In this document: positions 12,267 through 24,200 of the stretch, one piece after another
Layout: each line of letters starts with the position of its first letter
Position numbering within the stretch: the first letter of the stretch is position 1
NCBI RefSeq assembly: GCF_050948175.1
Contig: NW_027490489.1
Location: 62,001-126,000 of the forward strand
Length of the DNA stretch: 64,000 nt
Direction of reading: 5' to 3'
Origin: Xylocopa sonorina
Lineage: Eukaryota; Arthropoda; Insecta; Hymenoptera; Apidae
Notes under the pieces: model-generated
Seen by the model: only the letters and a program-made list of their open reading frames with translations
Told to the model about the DNA's origin: nothing
Database searches by the model: none
Program-made: the position numbers and the translations under genes

Positions 12267-15200
12267 TCCCAGAGCATTATAAAGCACAGAAGCAGATAAG
12301 CATAATGCGATGCATAGAGCTTTACAATCTTCTAACTTACTTTGAACTGTTTATATGAAATGCGGTTTATATGATATTGCGGTGCACGAAGCATGACAAA
12401 TTAAATGCTTCGGCACCTGGACATCTAGAAACGCTATCCCCGGGCAAGAAATTGTAGGGTTTACACTCAATTAATGTGCAGAAGCAGATAAACATAATGC
12501 GATGCCATGAATATTACATCTTATCATGAAATATAGAAGAAAGATGCGCAGCCGCGTTTTACGAAGCATTAGAACTCTATTGTTTCTAAACCTTCAGATA
12601 TAGAAACGATATTCCGTAGCAAGGAAGTGATGCATTTACATTCATTTGAAGTGTAGAGGAGATATACATAACGCGATGCATTGAAATTACATCTTATCAT
12701 GTGACACAGAACTGATATGTGACATCGCGTTTTAAGAAGCATTAGAACTCTATTGCTTCGATACATAGACATCTGGAAACGCCATTTCCTAGCAAGGAAG
12801 TGTGGCATTTACATTCTTTTTAAGTGTAGACGAGATATACATAACCCTCCTCAATGAATATTATATCTTAACGTCAAACACAGAAATGAGATGCATTCTC
12901 TTTAAGTGTAGACGAGATATACATAACCCTCCTCAATGAATATTATATCTTAACATCCAACACAGGAATGAGATGCGATATCGCGTTTTAAGGAGCATTT
13001 GAACACTTATCCTTCGATACGTAGACATCTGGAAGCGTAGCTACCTAGAAAGGAGTGTCGCATTTACATTCATTTGAAGTGTATGCGAGGTATACATGAC
13101 ACTTCGCAATGAATATTATATCTTTTACTGAAACATAGAAATGAGAAGCGATATCTCATTTTAACAAGCATTGAAACTCTATTGCTTCGATACCTAGACA
13201 TCTGCAAATGCTACTTCCTAGCAAGGAAGTGTCGCATTTACATTCTTTTGAAGAGAATACGACGTATACATGACACTTCGCAATGGATACTATATCTTAT
13301 CATGAAACATAGAAATGAGATGCGATATCGCGATTTAAGTAGCATTAGAACTCTAATGGTACGATACGTGGACATCTGCAAACGATATTTCCTGGCAAGG
13401 AATAGTCGCATTTACATTCTTTTGAAGTGAATACCCGGTATACGTGACACTTCGCAATGAATATTACATCTTATCACGAAACATAGGAATGAGATGCGAT
13501 AACGCGATTTAAGAAGCATTAGAAAACTTTTGCTACGATACGAAGACATCTGCAAACGCTATTTAATAGCAAGGAAGTGTCGCATTTACATTCTTTTGAA
13601 GTGAATACGAGCTATACATAACACTCCACAATGAATATTATAACTTATCATGAAACATAGAAATGAGATGCGATATCGCGATATAAAAAGCAACAGATCT
13701 CTATTGCTTCGATACGTAGACATCTGCAAACGCTATTTCCTACCATGGAAGTGTCGCATGTACATTCTTTTGAAGTGAATACGAGGTATACGTGACACTT
13801 CGCAATGAGTTTTATATCTTATCATGAAACATAGAAATGAGATGCGATATCGCGTTTTGAGAAGCACTAGAACCCTGTTGCTACGATACGTTGACTTCTG
13901 GAAACGCTATCCCCTAGCAAGGAAGTGTCGCATTTACTTTCTTTTGAAGTGAATACGAGGTATACATGACACTTCGCAATGAATATTATATCTTACCATG
14001 AAACATAGTTTTGAGATGCTATATCCCGTTTAAGGAAGCATTAGAACTCTATTGCTTCGATTCGTAGACATCTTCAAACGCTATTTCCTAGCATGGAAGT
14101 GTCGCTTTTACATTCTTTTGAAGTGAATCCGCGGTATACGTGACACTTCGCAATGAATATTACATCTTATCACGAAACATAGGAATGAGAGTCGATAACG
14201 CGATTTAAGAAGCATTAGAAAACTTTTGCTACGATACGAAGACATCTGCCAACGCTATTTAACAGCAAGGAAGTGTCTCATTTACATTCTTTTGAAGTGA
14301 ATACGAGGTATACATTTACCTCCACAATGAATATTTTACCTTATCATGAAACATAGGAATGAGTTGCGATATCGCGTTTTGAGAAGCATTAGAACACTAT
14401 TGCTTCGATACGTAGACATCTGCAAGCGCTACTTCCTAGGAAGGAAGTGCCGCTTTTACATTCTTGTGATGTGAGTACGAGGTATACATGACACTTCGCA
14501 ATGAATATTATATCTTGTCATGAAACATAGAAGTGAGATGCGATATCGCGTTTTGAAATGCATTAGAACTCTATTGCTACGATACGTACACATCTGCAAA
14601 AGCTATTTCCTAGCAAGGATGAGTCGCACTTACATTCATTTGAAGTGAATACGAGGTATACATAGCACTCCACCATGAATATTTTACCTTATCATAAAAC
14701 ATAGAAATAGGTAGCGATATCGCGTTCTAAGAAGAATTAGAACTTTATTGCTACGATACGTAGATATTTGCAAACGCTATTTCCTAGCATTGAAGTTTCG
14801 CACTTACATTCTTTTGAAGTGTATACGAGATATACATGACACATCGGAATGAATATTATATCTTATCATGAAACATAGGAATGAGTTGCGATATCGCGTT
14901 TTGAGAAGCATTAGAACACTATTGCTTCGATACGTAGACATCTGCAAGCGCTACTTCCTAGGAAGGAAGTGCCGCTTTTACATTCTTGTGATGTGAGTAC
15001 GAGGTATACATGACACTTCGCAATGAATATTATATCTTATCATGAAACATAGAAGTGAGATGCGATATCGCGTTTTGAGAAGCACTAGAACTCTATTGCT
15101 ACGATACGTAGACATCTGCAAACGCTATTTCCTAGCATGGAAGTTTCGCATTTACATTCTTTTGAATTGAAAACGAGATGTACATGACACTTCGCAATGA

Positions 15201-16367
15201 ATATTATATCTTATCATGAAACATAGAAGTGAGATGCGATATCGCGTTTTAAGAATCATTACAAATCTATTGCTTCGATACGTAGACATCTGGAAACGCT
15301 ATTTCCTAGCAATGTCGTGGGACGTTTACTTTCTATTGAAGTGTTGACGAGGTATACATAGCACTTCGCGGTGAATATTATATCTTATCATGAAGCATAG
15401 AAATGAGATGCGATATCGCGTTTTAAGAAGCATTAGAACTCCATTGCTTCGAAACGTAGACATCTGGAAACGTTATTTCCTAGCAAGGAAGTGTGGCATT
15501 TACATTCTTTTGAAGTGTAGACGAGGTATACATAACACTTCGTAATGAATATTGTATCTTATCGTGTAACATAGAAATGAGATGCGATATCGCATTTTTA
15601 GAAGTACTAGAACTCTATTTTTTCGATACGTAGACATCTGGAAACGCTATTTCCTAGCAAGGAAGTGTGGCATTTACATCCTTTTGAGGTGTAGACGATG
15701 TACACATGACACTTCGCAATGAATATTATATCTTATCATGAAGCATAGAAATGAAATGCGATATCACGAATTAGCAAGCTTTAGAACTCTATTGCTTCGA
15801 TACGTAGACATCTGCAAACGCTATTTCCTAGCAAGGAAGTGTCGCCTTTACATTCTTTTGAAGTGAATACGAGGAATACATGACACTTAGCAATGAATAT
15901 TATATCTTATCATGAAACATAGAAATCAGATGCAATGTGACGATTTAAGAAGCACTAGAACTCTATTGCTTCGATACGTAGACATCTGCAAACGCTATTT
16001 CCTAGCAAGGAAGTGACAAGTCATATACCTTCTTTTGAAGTGAATAGGAGGTATACATGACACTTCGCAATGAATGTTGTATCTTATCATGCAACATAGA
16101 ACTGAGGTGCGATATCTACTTTTATGAAGCATTAGAACTCCATGGCTTCGATACGTAGACATCTGGAAACGCTATTTCCTAGCAAGGAAGTGTGGCATTT
16201 ACATCCTTTTGAGGTGTAGACGATGTACACATAACACTTCGCAATGAATATTGTCTCTTATCATGAAGTATAGAAATGAGATGCATTATCGCGTTTTAAG
16301 AAGGATTGGAGCCCTACTGATTCCATACGTAGGGGTCTAGAAACACTATTCCGTAGCAATGTAGTTG
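12267..16367 (-). repeat. 175-bp satellite array, minus orientation
   Basis: The same monomer as elsewhere, read in reverse (GCGATATCGCGTTTTAAG, GAAGCATTAGAACTC, GTAGACATCTGCAAACGC, TTTCCTAGCAAGGAAGTG). The part up to about 13,150 aligns specifically with 36,170-36,950 in the other arm; for example a CACTTATCCTTCG variant is shared. Beyond that only generic monomer similarity remains, so this is where the inverted repeat ends. At 12,820-12,970 a partial-monomer segment of about 75 bp is duplicated in tandem, and the same duplication occurs at 36,390-36,490. Confidence 0.95.
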
Positions 16368-16841
16368 TTTGTCATGATAGGATGTAAATCAATGCAACCC
16401 GTAACGTATATCTCGCCAATACTTCAAGAGAATGTTAATCACACACATACTTGCGACGGAATAGCGTTTCTAGATTTCTAAGTATCGCAGCAATGGAGTT
16501 CTAATGCTTCATAAAACGCGTTATAGCATCTCATTTCTATGTCTCATGATTAGATGAAATGTCCAACGCTGTGCGTTATTTATATCTTGTCAATACTTGA
16601 TGAGACTCTAAACCCCACACTTCCTCCCGTCGGAATAGCGTTTCTAGATGTCTACGTATCGAAGCTATAGAGTTGTAACTCTTCATAAAAGGTGACATCG
16701 CACCACATTCCTATGTTTCATGATAAGATGCTATACCAATATAATAATATATACCAAGGCGTAATGTATATCTCGTCAAGACTTCAAAAGAATGTAAATC
16801 CCACACATCTTTGGAACGGAATAGCGTCCTTCGATGTCTAC
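16368..16841 (+). repeat. Satellite, plus orientation, after a strand switch
   Basis: From TCATGATAGGATGTAA onwards the monomer reads on the plus strand, whereas just before it (CTATTCCGTAGCAATG) it reads on the minus strand. The subtype has ACGGAATAGCGTTTCTAG and TATATCTCGTCAA, like the monomers at 50.7-52.6 kb. It is cut at GATGTCTAC by the LTR insertion that follows. Confidence 0.9.
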
Positions 16842-17535
16842 TGTGACGTGTTTTCCCTTTACAAGCCGCAAGAAAGGGGGTATATAGAACCAATAATAAA
16901 GGGGTATGCAGGAGTTTAATCCGGGGTACAAAGTCTCCGATCGATGCGACCGTCCGCGGATTCGCCAACGCCAAGTACAGAACAAAGTATTTCCTACCCA
17001 GCGAGTATTTCGAAGCTGCGAGGCTGGGCCTCTTTGGGCGCCAGCTACTCAAGAAGTTACAAAACTAGTAGACCACGCAACCCGGGGAAACCCGGTGCAA
17101 GATAACCCTCGAAGTTTCGAAACACTCCTTCGCTCGACTACTTCTAGCCGAGTGCGCAAATTAGGGTCGCGGGATACTAAACTCACGGCTTCTTTCTATA
17201 TTGCCTCGACGCGGGACTACTAAATGTTATACGACACGTCGCGAATGATCGGGGATCACCACCCGTTATACGATACAAAATACAATACGTGATATCAGAA
17301 ATGCGGCAGGAAAAAATGGGACGCTTTAGCGTATAAGGACTCACGCTCTCGCTTCCAACAATTCTGGATCTCGCTCTGTCCTTCTCTCTCTTTCTCTCTC
17401 TCTCTCCTCCAAATCGCTCCGTACAATCGTTTGCTAGGTTGCTCGCTAAGTCTTCGCTAAGTCTTCGCTAAGTCGTCTCTAAGTAGTCGCTAAGAAATCG
17501 CTAAGAAGTAGAGGCTGTCTTCATGCTGGCTAGCT

Positions 17536-17544
17536 CGTTATATA
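17536..17544 (-). promoter_or_regulatory. TATA box of the LTR
   Basis: CTATATAACG on the minus strand, matched by CTATATAATG at 41,393-41,402 in the sister copy. It is a likely core promoter of the LTR and sets the sense strand used here. Confidence 0.45.
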
Positions 17545-18077
17545 GGTTTGCTGGGGGTCTTCGCATCCCCTTAGATCCTCCTTAGGGCTCCTTGGTTGGG
17601 TAGGGCTATATGCTTCGGTATTGTTCGGGGCATCGATCGGTGGATTTCGGTGATCTTCCCTGATCGCCCCCTCTGGTGTGTCTAGAGGGGGTCATCTGGA
17701 TTATTTGAACTGCGGCGCGTGTCGCGCGCCGCGATTTCCTCGGCTCGCATGCAGTTCAGCTGCGCATCTTGAGTTTTCCTCTCCATGGGTTCAGGGGAGG
17801 GGTGGACGTCCTTCTCACATCCGATGTCCTTCCTGTTTGTCTCCATGGACCATGGCAGCGGTCTTATCGGTGCCAGGCTCTGGATCTTATCCTTCGGGCT
17901 TCAGGGTCTTTTCTGGTACGTTTCCCGACTCCTCCACCGTCGAGCCCGTCACGCTACCTCGGCGCACAGCCCTTCCGCGAACCTACGGTATCTTAATCCG
18001 CCGAAGGGGTGTCTCCTGGGACGCTTCTTCAATCAGCCCGCCAGTCTAATCCGTAGAACGGTGAGAGAGAAAAGAAC

Positions 18078-18226
18078 GGGGGGGGGGGGGGGGGGGGGGA
18101 GGTTCTACCATCGCGTATTTCACGCTCCTCGCAATTACAGCTATCGCGATTGTCCGTGTCGCGCTTCCCGCATGGGTGGTGATCTGCGAGCTAGTCTAAC
18201 TGAAGCAGGGGGGGGGGGGGGGGGGG
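18078..18226. repeat. Two long G homopolymers
   Basis: Runs of 22 G (18,078-18,099) and 19 G (18,208-18,226) within the LTR. The sister copy has only an 11-base run (as C, 40,884-40,894) and an interrupted C-rich tract. Run lengths are prone to replication slippage and to sequencing error. Confidence 0.85.
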
Positions 18227-18261
18227 TGAGCAAGCCTTGTGGCGTAACCACGTCGCACTAC

Positions 18262-21200
18262 ATATCGAAGCAATAGTGTTCTAATTCTCCATAAAACGCG
18301 ATATCGCATCTCATTTCTCTGTCTCATGATAAGATGTAGTATTCAATGCAACCCGTTACGTATATCTCGTCTGCACGTCGAAAGAATGTAAATCCCACTC
18401 TTCCTTGCGACGTAATAGAGTTTCTGGATGTCTGAGTATCGATGCAATGCAGTTCTAATGCTTCTTTAAACGCGATATCGCACCTGACTTCTATGTTTCA
18501 TGATAAGAAATAATGTTCATTGCGAAGTGTCAGGTACATCCCGTTATCACTTCAAAAGAATGTAAATGCGAAACTTCCATGCTAGGAAATAGCGTTTGCA
18601 GATGTCTACGTATCGTAGCAATAGAGTTCTAATGCTTCCTAAAACGCCATATCGCATCTCACTTCTATGTTTCATGATAAGATATAATATTCATTATGGA
18701 GTGTTATGTATACCTCGTATTCACTTCAAAAGAATGTAAATGCTAAACTTCCATGCTAGGGAATAGCGTTCGCAGGTGTCTACGTATCGTAGCAATGGAG
18801 TTCTAATGCTTCTCAAAACGCGATAACGCATCTCATTCCTGTGTTTCATGATAAGATATAATTCTCATTGCGAAGTGTCATATATATCTCGTATTCACTT
18901 CAAAAGAATGTAAATGCGACTCTCCTTGCTAGGAAATAGCGTTTGCAGATGTCTACGTATCGTAGCAATAGAGTTCTAATGCTTCTCAAAACGCGATATC
19001 GCAACTCATTCCTATGTTTCATGATAAGATGTAATATTCATTGCGAAGTGTCACGTATACCGCGTATTCACTTGAAAAGAATGTAAATGCGACACTTTCT
19101 TGGTAGGAAATAGCGTTTGCAGATGTCTGCGTATCGTAGCAATAGAGTTCTAGTGCTTCTTAGAACGCAATATCGCTACTTATTTCTATGTTTCATGATA
19201 AGGTGAAATATTCATTGTGGAGTGTTATGTATACCTCGTATTCACTTCAAATGAATGTAAATGCGACACTTCCTTGCTATTAAATAGCGTTTGCAGATGT
19301 CTGCGTATCGTAGCAAAAGTTTTCTAATGCTTCTTAAACCGCGTAATCGCATCTCATTCCTATGTTTCGTGATAAGATATAATATTCATTGCGAAGTGTC
19401 ATGTATATCTCGTATTCACTTCAAAAGAATGTAAATGCGAAACTTCCGTGCTAGGAAATAGCGTTTGCAGATGTCTACGTATCGTAGCAATGGAGTTCTA
19501 ATGCTTCTTAAAACGCCATATCGCATCGCACTTCTATGTTTCATGATAAGATACAGTATTCATTGCGAAGTGTCATGTACATCTCGTATTCACTTCAGAA
19601 TAATGTAAAAGCGGCACTTTCCTAGCTAGGAAGTAGCGCTTGCAGATATCTACGTATCGAAGCAATGGTGTTTTAATGCTTCTCAAAACGCGATATCGCA
19701 ACTCATTCCTATGTTTCATGATAAGCTATAATATTGATTCCGATGTGTCATGTATATCTCGTATTCACTTCAAAAGAATGTAAATGCTAAACTTCCATGC
19801 TAGGGAATAGCGTTTGCAGATGTCTACGTATCGTAGCAATAGAGTTCTAATGCTTCTCAAAATGCGATGTAGAAACTCATTCCTATGTTGCATGATAAGA
19901 TGTAATATTCATTGCGAAGTGTCACGTATATCGCGTATTCACTTCAAAAGAATGTAAATGCGTCACTTCCTTGGTAGGAAATAGCGTTTACAGATGTCTA
20001 CGTATCGAAGCAATAGAGTTCTAATGCTTCTTAAAACGCGATGTCGCATCTCAGTTCTATGTTTCGAGATAAGATATAATATTCATTGCGAAGTGTCCTG
20101 CATACCTCGATTTCTCTTCACAAGAATGTGAATGTGACACTTCCTTGCTTGGATATAACGTTTGCAGATGTCTACGCATCGTAGCAATAGAGCTCTAGTG
20201 CTTCTTAAATCGCGATATAGCATCTCACTTCTATGTTTCGAGATGAGATATAATATTCATTGCGAAATGTCATGTGTACCTCGTATTAACTGCAAAAGAA
20301 TGTAAATGCGACACTTCCATGCTAGGAAATAGCGTTTGCAGATGTCTACGTTTCGTAGCAATAGAGTTCTAATGCTTCTTAAAACGCGATATCGCATCTC
20401 ACTTCTATGCTTCATGATAAGATATAATTTTCATTGCGAAGTGTCATGTATACCTCGATTTCACTTCACAAGAATATAAATGCGACACTTCCTTCCTAGG
20501 AAATATTGTTTGCAGATGTCTACGTATCATAGCAATAGAGTTCTAATGCTACTTAAAACGAGATGTCGCATTTCATTTCTGTGTTTCGTGATAAGGTATA
20601 ATATTCATTGTGGAGTGTTATGTATACCTCGTATTCACTTCAAAAGAATGTAAATGCGACACTTCCTTGCTTGGATATAACATTTGCGGATGTCTACGCA
20701 TCGTAGCAATAGAGTTCCAATGCTTCTTAAAATGCGATATCGCATCTCACTTCTATGTTTCATGATAAGATATAATTTTCATTGCGAAGTGCCATGAATA
20801 CATCGATTTCACTTCACAAGAATGTAAATGCGACACTTCCTTGCTAGGAAATATTGTTTGCAGATGTCTACGTATCACAGCAACGGAGTACTAATGCTTC
20901 TTAAAACGAGATGTCGTATTTCATTTCTATGTTTCGTAATAAGATATAATATTAATTGTGGAATGTTATGTATACCTCGTATTCACTTCAAAAGAATGTT
21001 AATCCGACACTTCCTTGCTAGGAAATAACATTTGCAGATGTCTACGTATCGTAGCAATAGAGTTCTAATCCTTCTCAAAACGCGATATCGCAACTCATTC
21101 CTATGTTTCATGATAAGATATAATATTCATTGCGAAGTGTCATGTACATCTCGTTTTCACTACAAAAGAATGTAAACGCGAAACTTCCATGCTAGGAAAT

Positions 21201-24200
21201 AGCGTTTGCAGATGTCTACGTATCGTAGCAATAGGGTTCTAATGCTTCTTAAAACGCCATATCGCATTTCACTTCTATGTTTCATGATAAGATATAATAT
21301 TCATTGCGAAGTGTCCTGTATACGTCGATTTCTCTTCACAAGAATGTGAATATGACACTTCCTTGCTAGGAAATAACGTTTGCAGATGTCTACGCATCGT
21401 AGCAATAGAGTTCTAGTGCATCTTAAATCGCGATATAGCATCTCACTTCTATGTTTCGAGATAAGATATAATATTCATTGCGAAATGTCATGTATACCTC
21501 GTATTAACTGCAAAAGAATGTAAATGCGACACTTCTATGCCAGGAAATAGCGTTTGCAGATGTCCACGTATCGTAGCAATAGAGTTCTAATGCTTCTTAA
21601 AACGCGATATCGCATCTCACCTCTATGTTTCATGATAAGATATAATTTTCATTATGGAGTTTTATGTATACCTCATATTCACTTCAAAAGAATGTAAATG
21701 CTAAACTTCCATGCTAGGGAATAGCGTTTGCAGATGTCTACGTATAGTAGCAATGGAGTTCTAATGCTTCTCAAAACGCGATAACGCATCTCATTCCTAT
21801 GTTTCATGATAAGATATAATTCTCATTGCTAAGTGTCATGTATATCTCGTATTCACTTCAAAAGAATGTAAATGCGACTCTCCTTGCTAGGAAATAGCGC
21901 TTGCAGATATCTACGTATCGTAGCAATAGAGTTCTAATGCTTCACAAAACGCGATAACGCATCTCATTCCTATGTTTCATGATAAGATATAATTCTCATT
22001 GCGAAGTGTCATGTATATCTCGTATTCACTTCAAAAGAATGTAAATGCGACTCTCGTTGCTAGGAAATAGCGTTTGCAGATGTCTACGTATCGTAGCAAT
22101 AGAGTTCTAATGCTTCTCAAAACGCGATATCGCAACTCATTCCTATGTTTCATGATAAGATATGATATTCATTGCGAAGTGTCATGTATATCTCGTATAC
22201 ACTTCAGAAGAATGTAAATGCGAAACTTCCATGCTAGGAAATAGCGTTTGCAGATGTCTACGTATCGTAGCAATAGAGATCTAATGCTTCTTAAAACGCG
22301 ATATCGCATCTCACTTCTATGTTTCGAGATAAGATATAATATTCATTGCGATGTGTCCTGTATACGTCGATTTCTCTTCACAAGAATGTGAATGTGACAC
22401 TTCCTTGCTTGGAAATAACGTTTGCAGATGTCTACGCATCGAAGCAATAGAGTTCTAGTGCTTCTTAAATCGCGATATAGCATCTCACTTCTATGTTTCG
22501 AGATGAGATATAAACTTCATTGCGAAATGTCATGTATACCTCGTATTAACTGCAAAAGAATGTAAATGCGACACTTCCATGCTAGGAAATAGCGTTTGCA
22601 GATGTCTACGCATCGTAGCAATAGAGCTCTAGTGCTTCTTAATTCGCGATATAGCATCTCACTTCTATTTTTCGAGATGAGATATAATATTCATTGCGAA
22701 ATGTCATGTATACCTCGTATTAACTGCAAAAGAATGTAAATGCGACACTTCCATACTAGGAAATAGCGTTTGCAGATGTCTACGTATCGTAGCAATAGAG
22801 TTCTAATGCTTCTTAAAACGCGATATCGCATCTAACTTCTATGTTTCATGATAAGATATAATTTTCATTGCGAAGTGTCATGTATACCTCGATTTCACTT
22901 CACAAGAATATAAATGCGACACTTCCTTGCTAGGAAATATTGTGTGCAGATGTCTACGTATCACAGCAATAGAGTACTAATGCTTCTTAAAACGAGATGT
23001 CGTATTTCATTTTTATTTTTCGTAATAAGATATAATATTCATTGTGTATTTTTATGTATACCTCGTTTTCACTTCAATGGAATGTAAGTGCGACATTTCC
23101 TTGCTAGGAAATAGAGATTGCAGATGTCTACCTATATTACCAATAGAGTTCTAATGCTTCTCAAAACGCGATATAGCACCTCATTCCGATGTTTCATGAT
23201 AGGATATAATTTTCTCTGCGAAGTATCATGTATATCTCGTATTCACTTCAAAAGAATGTAAATGCGACACTTGCATGCTAGGAAATAGCGTTTGCAGATG
23301 TCTACGTGTCATAGCAATGGAGTACTAATGCTTCTTAAAACGAGTTATGTATACCTCGTATTCACTTCAATGGAATGTAAATGCGACACTTCCTTGCTAG
23401 GAAATAACAATTGCAGATGTCCACGCATCGTTGCAATAGAGTTCTAATGCTTCCTAAAACGCGATATCGCAACTCACTTCTATGTTTCGAGATAAGATAT
23501 AATATTCATTGCGAAGTGTCATGTATACCTCGTATTATCTTCAAAAGAATGTAAATGCGGCACTTCCATGCTAGGAAATAGCGTTTTCAGATGTCTACGT
23601 ATCGTAGCATTAGGGTTCTAATGCTTCTTAATATGAGAAGTCGTATTTCATTTCTATGTTTCATCATAAGATATAATACTCATTGCGAAGTGTCATGTAT
23701 ACCTCCCATTCACTTCAATAGAATGTAAATGCGACACTTCCATGCTAGGAAATAGCGTTTGCAGATGTCTACGTATCGTAGCAATAGAGTTCTAATGCTT
23801 CTTAAATCGCGATATCGCATCTCACTTCTATGTTTCATGATAAGATATAATTTTCATTGCGAAGTGTCATGTATACCTCGATTTCACTTCACAAGGATAT
23901 AAATGCGACACTTCCTTGCTAGGAAATATTGTTTGCAGATGTCTACGTATCACAGCAGTAGAGTACTAATGCTTCTTAAAACGAGATGTCGTATTTCATT
24001 TCTATGTTTCGTAATAAGATATAATATTGATTGTGTAATGTTATGTATACCTCGTATTCACTTCAATGGAATGTAAATGCGACACTTCCTTGCTAGGAAA
24101 TAACAATTGCAGATGTCCACGCATCGTTGCAATAGAGTTCTAATGCTTCCTAAAACGCGATATCGCAACTCACTTATATGTTTCGAGATAAGATATAATA

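Larger units (their letters stand above)
16842..18257 (-). mobile_element. LTR-type element (solo LTR), family 1, with CTAC target duplication
   Basis: A 1,416-bp insert inside a satellite monomer, bracketed by CTAC at 16,838-16,841 and 18,258-18,261; without it the monomer reads GATGTCTACATATCGAAGC. It ends TGTGACGTG...CGTCGCA, giving TG...CA termini and a 4-bp duplication, as expected of an integrase-made LTR insertion. In the sense given by its TATATAA box (17,536-17,544) it lies on the minus strand. It contains a CT-rich tract, G-homopolymers of 22 and 19, and a GGGCGCCAG block at about 17,037 that in reverse resembles a primer-binding site. Short frames (up to 163 codons) overlap in several phases and look non-coding. 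No internal retrotransposon genes are present. Confidence 0.8.

Noticed and set aside
17678..18276. Overlapping frames of 75-163 codons in the 16.8-18.3 kb LTR
   Set aside because: Three phases are open over the same GC-rich DNA, one runs through a G homopolymer as poly-Gly, and the sister copy at 40.9-41.3 kb does not keep the same frames. These are shadows of composition.
20386..20395. CENP-B box in the satellite
   Set aside because: The GCGATATCGC palindrome and the TTCC/GGAA dyad do not match the CENP-B box pattern (TTCGTTGGAAACGGGA-like), so no CENP-B binding claim is made.
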